Shown: one piece after another, positions 41,740-49,446 of the stretch | How the letters are laid out: the number at the start of each line of letters is the position of its first letter | Numbering within the stretch: the first letter of the stretch is position 1 | Source: Frigoribacterium sp. ACAM 257 | GTDB lineage: Bacteria > Actinomycetota > Actinomycetes > Actinomycetales > Microbacteriaceae | Direction: 5' to 3' | Length of the DNA stretch: 64,000 nt | Assembly: GCF_007954365.1 (NCBI RefSeq) | Contig: NZ_VOLO01000002.1 | Location: 310,001-374,000 of the forward strand | Position numbers and translations under genes: made by a program | Notes under the pieces: generated by a model | The model's input: only the letters and a program-made list of their open reading frames with translations | Database searches by the model: none | Told to the model about the DNA's origin: nothing

Positions 41740-42104
41740 TGCCGGTCGGAGGGATCCCCGCCGTCGGCGCGGTCGCGCAGTCGGGCTACGCCGACGTGTC
41801 CGGCCTGCTGCAGGGCGGTGCGGTCGGGAGCGCAGGAGGCGCCTCCTCCGTCACCGGGACGACCGGCGCCGCCAGCGCCTCCGGTGCCGCCTTCGGCTCG
41901 AGCATGGTCGGCGCGGTCGAGGGCCTGCAGCAGCTGCAGAGCGAGTCGAAGACGCTCGCCGTGAAGGCCGTCACCGGCGACCTCACCGACATCCACGACG
42001 CGACCATCGCGGCCACCCGTGCCCAGGTGACGCTCGAGCTCGTCGCCGCCGTCCGCAACAAGGGCGTCGACGCCTTCACCGAGATCATGAGGATGCAGGC
42101 CTGA
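41739..42104 (+). CDS. fliE: Flagellar hook-basal body protein FliE
   Basis: The 121-residue protein has a Gly/Ser/Ala-rich N-terminus and the FliE C-terminal region LTDIHDATIAATRAQVTLELVAAVRNKGVDAFTEIMRMQA. It links the MS ring to the rod and is the first rod protein exported. It overlaps flgC and fliF by 1 nt each (TGATG). Confidence 0.93.
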   Translation: MPVGGIPAVGAVAQSGYADVSGLLQGGAVGSAGGASSVTGTTGAASASGAAFGSSMVGAVEGLQQLQSESKTLAVKAVTGDLTDIHDATIAATRAQVTLELVAAVRNKGVDAFTEIMRMQA

Positions 42105-43798
42105 TGCCGACCGCAGTGCAGAACTCCCTCGCCCGGATGCGGGCGACGATGGGCGGCTTCTCCGTCGCCCAGAAGACCATCGCGGTGATCCTGATCGCCG
42201 CGCTCGTGCTCGGCACGGTCGCCCTCGTGAGCTGGCTGACGAAGCCGAGCTACTCGCCGCTCTTCAGCGGCATCGACCCGGTCGACGCGAGCGCGATCGT
42301 CGAGCAGCTCCAGGCCGACGGGGTGCCCTACGAGCTGACCGCGGGCGGCGGCACGATCCTCGTGCCCGAGGAGCACGTCTACCAGGAGCGCCTCACCGCC
42401 GCCGCGGCCGGCCTGCCCTCGACGAGCGGCCAGGGCGGCTACTCGCTGCTCGACACGATGGGCGTCACCTCGTCCGAGTTCCAGCAGGACGTCACCTACA
42501 AGCGCGCCATCGAGGGCGAGCTCGCCAAGACGATCGGGGCGATGGACGGCGTGAAGACCGCCAGCGTGCAGCTCGCGATCCCCGAGGAGTCCGTCTTCGT
42601 CGCGGAGCAGAAGGACCCCACCGCGTCCGTGTTCGTCGAGACGCAGGGCGGCGTGACCCTCACCGGCAAGCAGGTGCAGGCCATCGTCAACCTGACCAGC
42701 GCCTCCGTCGAGGGCATGGCGACGACCGACGTCGCCGTCACCGACTCGACCGGCGCCGTGCTCTCGCAGGTCGGCACCGGAGCCGTCGGCGGCGCCGGCG
42801 ACCAGGTCAGCGACTACGAGTCGAAGGTCCAGACCGCGGTGCAGACGATGCTCGACAAGGTCGTCGGCCCCGGCAAGTCGTCGGTGATCGTCGCCGCCGA
42901 CCTCGACCAGGCCTCGGGAACCAAGGTGACCGAGTCGTTCGCACAGCCCACCAGCGGCCCGATCGCCCTCAACGAGTCGAGCACGACCGAGCAGTACGGC
43001 GCGGGCTCCGGGGGAGCGGGCGGCGCCGGCTCGACCGGCGTGCTCGGCCCCGACAACATCGCCGTGCCGAACGGCACCGGCACGGGCACCGACGCGGCCG
43101 GCACCGCCACGGCGACCGGCGACGACGGCTACGTCAACGAGTCGGCCACCAAGAACAACGCGGTCGACAAGGTCACCGAGACCCTGAGCGTGCCCGCAGG
43201 AGGCGTCAGCCGGCAGACCGTGTCGGTCGCGCTGGACGCGGCCGCGGCCTCCGGCGTCAACATGCAGAGCATCAACGACCTCGTGCGGAACGCCGCGGGG
43301 ATCGACACCGCCCGCGGCGACGCGGTCGAGGTCGCCCTGGTCGACTTCGACACGGAGGGCGCCGAGGCCGCGAAGGCGGCGCTCGCCGCGGCCGACGCGG
43401 CGGCCGCCTCCGAGGCGATGTGGGGCACGATCCGCACCGTCGGCATCGTGGCGCTGATCGTCATCGCGCTGATCGTCGGCCTGATCGTCTTCGCGAAGAA
43501 GAACAAGCGACACGACCGCGAGGACGTCGACCTCGGCGAGCTCTCGGCCGGCAACCCGGCCCAGACCTGGGACGCGACCATGCGGCTCGACCTCGACGAC
43601 GCGGGCGCCGCCTCCCGCCGTCAGCTGCTCGCCGACGAGGCCGCCACCGTGGCCCTGCCCGTCGCCGCGCCCGAGCCCTCGCCCGAGTACGTGTCGGCCG
43701 AGCGTCGCCGCGCCGAGATCGACGCGCTCGCCGAGCGCGACCCGGAGAAGACCGCCGAGCTGCTGCGCGGCCTGATGGACGAGCGGGTGCAGTCGTGA
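42104..43798 (+). CDS. fliF: Flagellar MS-ring protein FliF
   Basis: The 564-residue protein has TM1 at about residues 25-45 (IAVILIAALVLGTVALVSWL), the YscJ/FliF ring-building domain (PLFSGIDPVDASAIVEQLQADGVPYEL, GYSLLDTMGVTSSEFQQDVTYKRAIEGELAKTI), a second TM at about 446-466 and a cytoplasmic tail for FliG binding (LAERDPEKTAELLRGLMDE). A Gly/Ala-rich loop lies near residues 300-345. It builds the membrane ring that anchors rotor and export gate. The fliG start overlaps its stop by 4 nt. Confidence 0.96.
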   Translation: MPTAVQNSLARMRATMGGFSVAQKTIAVILIAALVLGTVALVSWLTKPSYSPLFSGIDPVDASAIVEQLQADGVPYELTAGGGTILVPEEHVYQERLTAAAAGLPSTSGQGGYSLLDTMGVTSSEFQQDVTYKRAIEGELAKTIGAMDGVKTASVQLAIPEESVFVAEQKDPTASVFVETQGGVTLTGKQVQAIVNLTSASVEGMATTDVAVTDSTGAVLSQVGTGAVGGAGDQVSDYESKVQTAVQTMLDKVVGPGKSSVIVAADLDQASGTKVTESFAQPTSGPIALNESSTTEQYGAGSGGAGGAGSTGVLGPDNIAVPNGTGTGTDAAGTATATGDDGYVNESATKNNAVDKVTETLSVPAGGVSRQTVSVALDAAAASGVNMQSINDLVRNAAGIDTARGDAVEVALVDFDTEGAEAAKAALAAADAAAASEAMWGTIRTVGIVALIVIALIVGLIVFAKKNKRHDREDVDLGELSAGNPAQTWDATMRLDLDDAGAASRRQLLADEAATVALPVAAPEPSPEYVSAERRRAEIDALAERDPEKTAELLRGLMDERVQS

Positions 43799-44877
43799 GC
43801 CCGACCGCCGCCGACCTGACCCCGACCCAGGCGTTCGGCGTGCCGGGGGCGTTCGGCGCGCCGGCCGCGCGCCCGCCGCTGACGGGGCCGCAGAAGGTGG
43901 CGGTCATCCTCATGCAGATGGAGCAGGCGCACGCCGCCGTCGTCATGAAGCAGTTCAGCGAGGAGGAGGCCGAGGAGATCACGGCCGAGATCGTCAAGCT
44001 GCGCCGCGTCGACCCTGCCGTGGCCGAGTCGGCCGTGGCCGAGTTCCACGACCTGACGCGCTCGGGTCGCTACCAGCGCCGCGGCGGCCACGACGTCGCC
44101 GTCGGACTGCTCGAGGCGTCGTTCGGCTCGGAGCGCGCCGCCGGCGTCATGGAGCGCCTCGCCTCGAACGCCATGGGCAAGAGCTTCGAGTTCCTCGACG
44201 AGGCCGACCCCGGCCAGGTCATCACCCTGCTCGACGGCGAGCTGCCGCAGACCATCGCCCTCGTGCTCGCGCACCTGCGGCCGCAGCAGGCCTCCGCCGT
44301 CCTCGCCGGCCTCGACGTCGCCGCCCGCACCGACATCGCCCAGGCCATCGCCACGATGGGCACCGCGACCCCCGAGGCCGTCGGCATCGTCGCGACCACG
44401 CTCAAGGTGCGGGCCGGCGCCGTCGTCGCCCCGCGCGAACAGGTCGAGGTCGTCGGAGGCATCCAGCCCCTCGTCGAGATCATCAACCGCAGCGACAGCG
44501 CCACCGAGCGCGCCCTGCTCGACGGCCTCGACGAGCGCGACCCCGAGCTCGCCGAGGAGGTCCGCTCGCGCATGCTCACCTTCGAGGACATCGTCAAGCT
44601 CGAGTCGCGCGACATCCAGCAGGTGCTGCGCGGGATCGACGCCGCCGTGCTCGCGACCGCGATGAAGGGGGCGCTCGCCGCCGTCACCGAGGTCATCCGC
44701 GGCAACGTCTCCGAGCGCAACCGCGAGCTGCTCGACGACGAGCTGCAGTCGATGGGACCCGTCCGCAAGTCGCAGGTCGAGGAGGCGCGGGCCGAGGTCG
44801 TGCGCGCCATCCGCGAGCTCGAGGCGCTCGGCACGATCACGATCCACCGCGCCGACGAGGACGCCCTCGTCGAGTAG
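43795..44877 (+). CDS. fliG: Flagellar motor switch protein FliG
   Basis: The 360-residue protein shows all three FliG domains: N (KVAVILMQMEQAHAAVVMKQFSEEEAEEI), middle (LPQTIALVLAHLRPQQASAVLAGL with the EHPQ-like region) and C (MLTFEDIVKLESRDIQQVLRGID, ISERNRELL-like VSERNRELLDDELQSMGPVRKSQVEEAR). The torque-generating charged helix is conserved. It starts with GTG overlapping the fliF stop. It is the last gene before the winged-helix insertion. Confidence 0.96.
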   Translation: MSPTAADLTPTQAFGVPGAFGAPAARPPLTGPQKVAVILMQMEQAHAAVVMKQFSEEEAEEITAEIVKLRRVDPAVAESAVAEFHDLTRSGRYQRRGGHDVAVGLLEASFGSERAAGVMERLASNAMGKSFEFLDEADPGQVITLLDGELPQTIALVLAHLRPQQASAVLAGLDVAARTDIAQAIATMGTATPEAVGIVATTLKVRAGAVVAPREQVEVVGGIQPLVEIINRSDSATERALLDGLDERDPELAEEVRSRMLTFEDIVKLESRDIQQVLRGIDAAVLATAMKGALAAVTEVIRGNVSERNRELLDDELQSMGPVRKSQVEEARAEVVRAIRELEALGTITIHRADEDALVE

Positions 44878-44994
44878 CCCCCGCCGCCGGATCACTCTCA
44901 GATTCGAGGGCGATCCAGCGTGTGACGACCATCGAGCCCAGGAGGCGCGGTCGAGCTGGGCAGGATCTCTCTCGTTCTGCGGGCGGCAGGTGCA

Positions 44995-45030
44995 GCCAGC
45001 CGGCGGGCTGACCGGCGGGCTGACCGGCGG
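44995..45030. repeat. Short tandem repeat CCGGCGGGCTGA
   Basis: Two and a half copies of a 12-bp unit downstream of fliG, in the 179-nt spacer before the convergent regulator gene. No other clear structure is present apart from GCCCGCGGCGCTAGCCCGCGGC at the regulator's 3' end. Confidence 0.6.
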
Positions 45031-45056
45031 CGAGGGCGCGGCGCTGGCCCGCGGCG

Positions 45057-45386
45057 CTAGCCCGCGGCGATCTCGCGCAGCACGGCGAGGTGCGCGGTCC
45101 AGGCGGCGCGCCCCTCCGACGTCAGCCTCAGCGAGGTGCGCGGCCGCTTGCCGACGAACCCCTTGGACACCTTCACGAACCCCGCGGCCTCGAGCGTGCT
45201 GATCTGCTTGCTCAGCGCGGAGTCGGTCACCTGGACGGCGTCGCGCAGGTCCTTGAAGTCGAGCTGGTCGGCCGCCGCCAGCGCCGCCACCATCGAGAAC
45301 CGCACCGGCTGGTGCAGCGTCTCCGACAGCCGGAGGCGCGGGTGCGGATCGCCGGACGTGCGGCCACCTGCCGCACCGTCGCTCAT
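45057..45386 (-). CDS. Winged-helix transcriptional regulator (MarR/HTH_27 type)
   Basis: The 109-residue protein is a single winged helix: LHQPVRFSMVAALAAADQLDFKDLRDAVQVTDSALSKQISTLEAAGFVKVSKGFVGKRPRTSLRLTSEGRAAW is the pattern of the PF13601 family. These regulators often sit behind a small membrane-protein gene and autoregulate. It overlaps the upstream membrane protein gene by 4 nt (ATGA). The pair interrupts the flagellar operon between fliG and fliH and is on the opposite strand. Confidence 0.9.
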   Translation of the reverse strand: MSDGAAGGRTSGDPHPRLRLSETLHQPVRFSMVAALAAADQLDFKDLRDAVQVTDSALSKQISTLEAAGFVKVSKGFVGKRPRTSLRLTSEGRAAWTAHLAVLREIAAG

Positions 45387-45826
45387 CGCTCCGCCTGCCG
45401 AGCCTCGTGCGTCGCGGCGGCCACGGAGACGACCATCAGCGCGGCGGCCAGCACGCAGGTGCCCACCACGTCCTCGCCCTGGGACGACCCGACCACGACC
45501 ATCGCCACGACGTAGATCGCGAAGATCGCGCCCAGGTAGAGGCCCCAGCGGCGGCCGAAGCCGATCCGGTGGGATCGGAGGAAGGCCAGCTGGAACCCGA
45601 CCACGACGCCGATCCAGGCCAGCAGAGCGATCATGGCCACGAAGTAGTTCGTCCCGGTGGTGAGCCCCAGGGCGAGCGTGCCGAGCGACAGCACGGAGCC
45701 GAGCGACAGGAGCACGGCGACGCCCGGCCAGCCGGCCCTGGCGGTCGCGTGGCGTCCGGTCGAGTCGGCCTGGGCCAGCAGCTGGCGGGCCTCGTCCGGC
45801 GTGGGGAGCCTGGTCTGGTCGGTCAT
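45383..45826 (-). CDS. Four-span membrane protein paired with the winged-helix regulator
   Basis: The 147-residue product from ATG 45826 has four hydrophobic segments (about residues 35-50, 56-78, 91-112 and 118-138), for example VAVLLSLGSVLSLGTLALGL and YLGAIFAIYVVAMVVVG. The N-terminus is polar. The family is unknown to me. GAGAGGA precedes the ATG. It is cotranscribed with the regulator from a promoter overlapped by two AAGTACTTTCC boxes. Confidence 0.75.
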   Translation of the reverse strand: MTDQTRLPTPDEARQLLAQADSTGRHATARAGWPGVAVLLSLGSVLSLGTLALGLTTGTNYFVAMIALLAWIGVVVGFQLAFLRSHRIGFGRRWGLYLGAIFAIYVVAMVVVGSSQGEDVVGTCVLAAALMVVSVAAATHEARQAER

Positions 45827-45854
45827 GGTGCCGTCCTCTCGTCGATGTCCTCCC

Positions 45855-45892
45855 ACTCTAGGAAGTACTTTCCCTTTGAGCAAGTACTTTCC
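45855..45892 (-). promoter_or_regulatory. Promoter with two AAGTACTTTCC operator boxes
   Basis: On the minus strand TTGCTC (45883-45878), 17 nt, TAGAGT (45860-45855) forms a good vegetative promoter. Two direct copies of AAGTACTTTCC (45863-45873 and 45882-45892), each with an AAGTACTT palindrome, overlap the spacer and the -35. They are 19 nt apart, about two helical turns, as expected for cooperative binding of the winged-helix regulator. Confidence 0.75.
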
Positions 45893-45949
45893 GGCGATCG
45901 ACGAGCCGCACCGCGCACCGCGCACCCTGCCCCCGTTCGGGGCAACGCC

Positions 45950-45977
45950 TTACGCGCCCCCCGCGACCTGCCGAGAG
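45950..45977 (+). promoter_or_regulatory. Degenerate sigma-28-type promoter before fliH
   Basis: TTACGCG (45950-45956), 14 nt, CCGAGAG (45971-45977). Compared with the flgB promoter the spacing is one base longer and the conserved T of CCGATAG is G. The region and the following leader (45981-46022) are nearly identical to those of flgB. It may be weak or decayed. Confidence 0.65.
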
Positions 45978-46053
45978 TCGCCCTTGAGCACGGATCGCTC
46001 GACCCCTGGCCACGGATCGGCCGCACCGCCCTCCTGTCTGAACGGCCCCGTCG

Positions 46054-46815
46054 ATGCTCGATCCCGCGATCTCCTCCCCGGAGACGATCTCCGCCCCGGA
46101 GTCGTTCTCGCGCGTCGTCTACCCCTCGCTCACGGAGGCGCGGTCCGGCTCGACGACGACCGCCCACGCGCTCAGCACCGGCACCGCCGGTCACGCCGGT
46201 CACGCCGCCACGCGCGCGGCCCGTGCCGAGGCTCGTGGCCACGCGGCCGGCTACGCCGCAGGCCTCCGCGCCGCCGAGGCCGACCTCGCCGCGCGCCGCA
46301 TCGCGACGGAGGCTGAGCACGCCGAGGCCGTGACCCGTCTCGAGCGCTCGCTGGCCGCCTCCTTCGCCGCTCTCGACGCGGCAGCCGAGGCGCTGCGTCG
46401 GCGGGTCGCGCCGGTGCTCGCCGAGTCCGAGGAGGTGCTGGTCCAGACCGCGCTCGACCTCGCCTCGGCCGTGGTCGGCTACGAGGTCGCGGCGTCCGAG
46501 CCGGTCGCCGACCAGCCCGCCGCCGAGCAGCCCGCCGCTGACCACCCTGCCGGCCCGCGCGAGGGCCGCACGGCGCGTGCCGCCGTCTCCCGCGCGCTCG
46601 ACGGGCTCGACCGCTCGCTCGTCGTGGGCGTGCGCCTGCACCCGGCCGACCTGGCCGCCCTCGGGGACGCGGCCGCCGCCTCCTCGGTGCCGTTCGTCGC
46701 CGACGCCCGGCTCGCTCGGGGAGACGCCGAGGTCGACCTCCCGGCCGGCCTCGTCGACGCCCGGCTCGTGACGGCGCTCGGCCGTGCGCGCACAGCTCTC
46801 CTGGGGGCCTCGTGA
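46054..46815 (+). CDS. fliH: Flagellar export ATPase regulator FliH
   Basis: The 253-residue protein has an Ala-rich coiled region with AEARGHAAGYAAGLRAAEADLAARR (GxxxG-like pattern of FliH) and a C-terminal V-ATPase E-subunit-like domain (VLVQTALDLASAVVGYEV, VVGVRLHPADLAAL, ARGDAEVDLPAGLVDARLVTAL). It controls the FliI ATPase and ties it to the export gate. The fliI GTG overlaps its stop by 4 nt. Confidence 0.88.
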   Translation: MLDPAISSPETISAPESFSRVVYPSLTEARSGSTTTAHALSTGTAGHAGHAATRAARAEARGHAAGYAAGLRAAEADLAARRIATEAEHAEAVTRLERSLAASFAALDAAAEALRRRVAPVLAESEEVLVQTALDLASAVVGYEVAASEPVADQPAAEQPAADHPAGPREGRTARAAVSRALDGLDRSLVVGVRLHPADLAALGDAAAASSVPFVADARLARGDAEVDLPAGLVDARLVTALGRARTALLGAS

Positions 46816-48149
46816 CCCTCACCGCCCCCGTCGAGACCCGGCTGTCCGCCGCCCGCGCCGCCGCGCGCCCGCAGCGCGTGGGCAGCGTCGTCAGCGCCGT
46901 CGGGCTCGGCGTCACGGTGCGCGGGCTCGACGCCGCGGTCGGCGACGTGCTCGAGATCGGCACCACCACCTCCGCCCTGGCCGAGGTCGTCGCGACCACC
47001 CCCGACGGCCTCCGCTGCATGCCGCTCGGCCGCCTCACCGGCGTGACGGCCGGCACGCCGGCGCGCTCGACCGGCCGCCCCCTCCTCGTCCCCACCGGCA
47101 CCGGCCTCTTCGGCCGCGTGCTCGACGGCCTCGGCCGTCCGATCGACGGTCGCGGCCCGCTCCGTGCGCCCGACGGCGGCGCCGTCGACCTCGTCCCGCT
47201 GCACCACGAGACCCCGTCGGCGATGCACCGTGCGCGCATCGACACCCCGCTGCAGCTCGGCGTCCGCGTGCTCGACACCCTCACGACCGTCGGCCGCGGC
47301 CAGCGCGTCGGCCTGTTCGCCGGCTCCGGCGTGGGCAAGTCGTCCCTGCTGTCGATGATCGCGCGCGGCACCGACGCGCAGGTCAGCGTCATCGCGCTCG
47401 TCGGCGAGCGAGGCAGGGAGGTGCGGGAGTTCCTCGAGGACGACCTCGGTCCCGAGGGCCTCGCCCGCTCCGTCGTCGTGGTGTCGACCAGCGACGAGCC
47501 GGCGCTGATGCGCCTGCGGGCCGCGTTCGTCGCGACCCGGATCGCGGAGTCGTTCCGCGACCAGGGCGCCGACGTCGTGCTGATGATGGACTCCCTGACC
47601 CGCGTCGCCATGGCGCAGCGCGAGATCGGGCTGTCGGTCGGCGAGCCGCCGGCGACCCGGGGCTACCCGCCGTCGACGTTCTCGGTGCTCGCCGAGCTGC
47701 TCGAGCGCGCCGGGACCGACCGGATCGGCTCCGTCACCGGCCTCTACACGGTGCTCGTCGACGGCGACGACCACAACGAGCCCGTGGCCGACGCGGCCCG
47801 CAGCATCCTCGACGGCCACGTCGTGCTCGACCGCAAGCTGGCCGTGACCGGGCACTTCCCGTCGATCGACGCGCTCGGCTCCGTGTCGCGCGTCGCCTCG
47901 AAGGTGACCACCGCCGAGCAGCGCGCCGCCGCGACGAGCCTCCGCAAGGTGATGGCCGCGCGTCGTGCCGCGCAGGACCTGCTCGACGTCGGCGCCTACC
48001 AGCGGGGCACGAACCCGCTCGTCGACGCGGCCGTCGAGCACCAGGGCGCGATCGACGCGTTCCTGCAGCAGGGCATGGACGAGCGCGCCGAGACCGCGGC
48101 GTCGTGGGCCGGTCTCGCCCAGCTCACCGCCCGTCTCGGAGGTGCCTGA
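46812..48149 (+). CDS. fliI: Flagellum-specific ATP synthase FliI
   Basis: The 445-residue ATPase shows GLFGRVLDGLGRPIDGRGPL, Walker A GLFAGSGVGKSSLL, Walker B VVLMMDSLTRVAMAQREIGL and GYPPSTFSVLAELLERAG, all typical of FliI/SctN. It energises unfolding and export of flagellar subunits. It starts with GTG in a 4-nt overlap with fliH and is coupled to fliJ by TGATG. Confidence 0.97.
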   Translation: MTLTAPVETRLSAARAAARPQRVGSVVSAVGLGVTVRGLDAAVGDVLEIGTTTSALAEVVATTPDGLRCMPLGRLTGVTAGTPARSTGRPLLVPTGTGLFGRVLDGLGRPIDGRGPLRAPDGGAVDLVPLHHETPSAMHRARIDTPLQLGVRVLDTLTTVGRGQRVGLFAGSGVGKSSLLSMIARGTDAQVSVIALVGERGREVREFLEDDLGPEGLARSVVVVSTSDEPALMRLRAAFVATRIAESFRDQGADVVLMMDSLTRVAMAQREIGLSVGEPPATRGYPPSTFSVLAELLERAGTDRIGSVTGLYTVLVDGDDHNEPVADAARSILDGHVVLDRKLAVTGHFPSIDALGSVSRVASKVTTAEQRAAATSLRKVMAARRAAQDLLDVGAYQRGTNPLVDAAVEHQGAIDAFLQQGMDERAETAASWAGLAQLTARLGGA

Positions 48150-48652
48150 TGGCCCGCACGTTCTCGCTCGCCGGGCTGCTGCGGCTGCGCCACGCCCAGC
48201 AGGACCAGGCCGCCGGGCGCCTCGCCGAGGCGAACGACCGGCTCCGCGACGCGGCCGACCGCCGCCTCGCCGCCAAGCGCACCCTCGACGACGGGCCCGC
48301 CCAGGTGACGGACGCCGCCATGCTCAGCGCGATCGCCGCCTCCCGCGCGTCGAGCCGGGGCATGCTCGCCGAGCTCGACGCGGTCGCGGCCCGTCGTCGC
48401 GCCGAGGCCGACGAGGCGCAGGCCGAGTTCGGGGCCGCGCGCCGTGCCGCGATCGGCCTCGAGAAGCTCGAGGCCGCGCACGCCGTCGAGGCCGCCGCCG
48501 ACGACCTCCGCACCGAGCAGGCCGCCCTCGACGAGATCGCCGGCCAGTCGTGGCGGATGCGCGAGGCCGAGACCGCCGCCTCCTCGTCCACCGCCCCGAC
48601 CCGCACCCCGACCACCCCGACCCACACCCCGACCCGAGGAGGCGCCCAGTGA
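48149..48652 (+). CDS. fliJ: Flagellar export protein FliJ
   Basis: The 167-residue protein is a long alpha-helical coiled coil rich in Ala, Arg and Glu (FSLAGLLRLRHAQQDQAAGRLAEANDRLRDAADRRLAAKR), with a Thr/Pro-rich tail (TPTTPTHTPTRGG). The size and position directly after fliI identify FliJ, the chaperone escort and FliI-gate linker. Sequence conservation in FliJ is low. Confidence 0.85.
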   Translation: MARTFSLAGLLRLRHAQQDQAAGRLAEANDRLRDAADRRLAAKRTLDDGPAQVTDAAMLSAIAASRASSRGMLAELDAVAARRRAEADEAQAEFGAARRAAIGLEKLEAAHAVEAAADDLRTEQAALDEIAGQSWRMREAETAASSSTAPTRTPTTPTHTPTRGGAQ

Positions 48653-49446
48653 GCCCCGTGAGCGAGGTCCTGTCCCGGATCGACGACATCAGGACGCAGA
48701 TCGACCAGCTGCGCAGCGGACGCACGCCGTCCGTGCTCGGCACGGCAGCCGCGGCGTCCGCCGGGTCGGGCGCCTCGGCGACCTCGGCCGGCGCGTTCGC
48801 CGACGCGCTCGCCGGCACGAGCGGTGCCGGCGCGACCGGGGCCGCAGGTGCTGCGGGCGGCCTCGCGACGACCCCCTCCGTGGCGGCCGTCAAGGGGTCC
48901 GTCGCGACCGGCAGCGGCGCGACCGGCGCCGACGTCGTCAGCGGCGCGAAGAAGTACCTCGGCGTGCCCTACGTCTTCGGCGGCGAGAGCGCGAGCGGCA
49001 TGGACTGCTCCGGCCTCGTGCAGACCGTGTTCGGGGAGCTCGGCGTCTCGATGCCGCGCGTCGTGCCCGACCAGGCACGGATGGGCGCCGAGGTGCCGTC
49101 GCTGGCCGAGGCGAAGCCGGGCGACCTGCTCGTCGCCAAGGGCGAGGGGCACATCGTCATCTACCTCGGCGACGGCAAGGTGCTGCACGCGCCCCGTCCC
49201 GGCAAGGACGTCCAGATCGTCGACAACTGGTACAAGGACTCCGACCTGTCGACGATCCGCCGCGTCGTGCCCGCGACGGGGACGGCTGCCGCGTCCGGCG
49301 CTGGCTCCGCGGGCGCCTCCGCCTCCTCGCTGGCCTCGCTCGCGTCCTCGCTGGGCGTGACCGGTGCCGGTGCGGCCGGCGGGTCCGGCTCCACCGACCT
49401 GATGACCGCCGCGCTCCAGCGCATGATGAGCGGAGGGGCCGCCTGA
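48649..49446 (+). CDS. NlpC/P60 peptidoglycan hydrolase in the flagellar operon
   Basis: The 265-residue protein has an N-terminal helical/Ala-rich part (SEVLSRIDDIRTQIDQLRSG), then an NlpC/P60 domain: GAKKYLGVPYVFGGESASGMDCSGLVQTVFGELGV contains the catalytic Cys in MDCSGL; the His lies in EGHIVIYLGDG and the third polar residue follows in LHAPRPGK. No signal peptide is present, so export through the flagellar apparatus is likely. It probably opens peptidoglycan for the rod, a job done by FlgJ in proteobacteria. GTG 48649 overlaps fliJ; GAGGAGG precedes it. Confidence 0.9.
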   Translation: MSPVSEVLSRIDDIRTQIDQLRSGRTPSVLGTAAAASAGSGASATSAGAFADALAGTSGAGATGAAGAAGGLATTPSVAAVKGSVATGSGATGADVVSGAKKYLGVPYVFGGESASGMDCSGLVQTVFGELGVSMPRVVPDQARMGAEVPSLAEAKPGDLLVAKGEGHIVIYLGDGKVLHAPRPGKDVQIVDNWYKDSDLSTIRRVVPATGTAAASGAGSAGASASSLASLASSLGVTGAGAAGGSGSTDLMTAALQRMMSGGAA

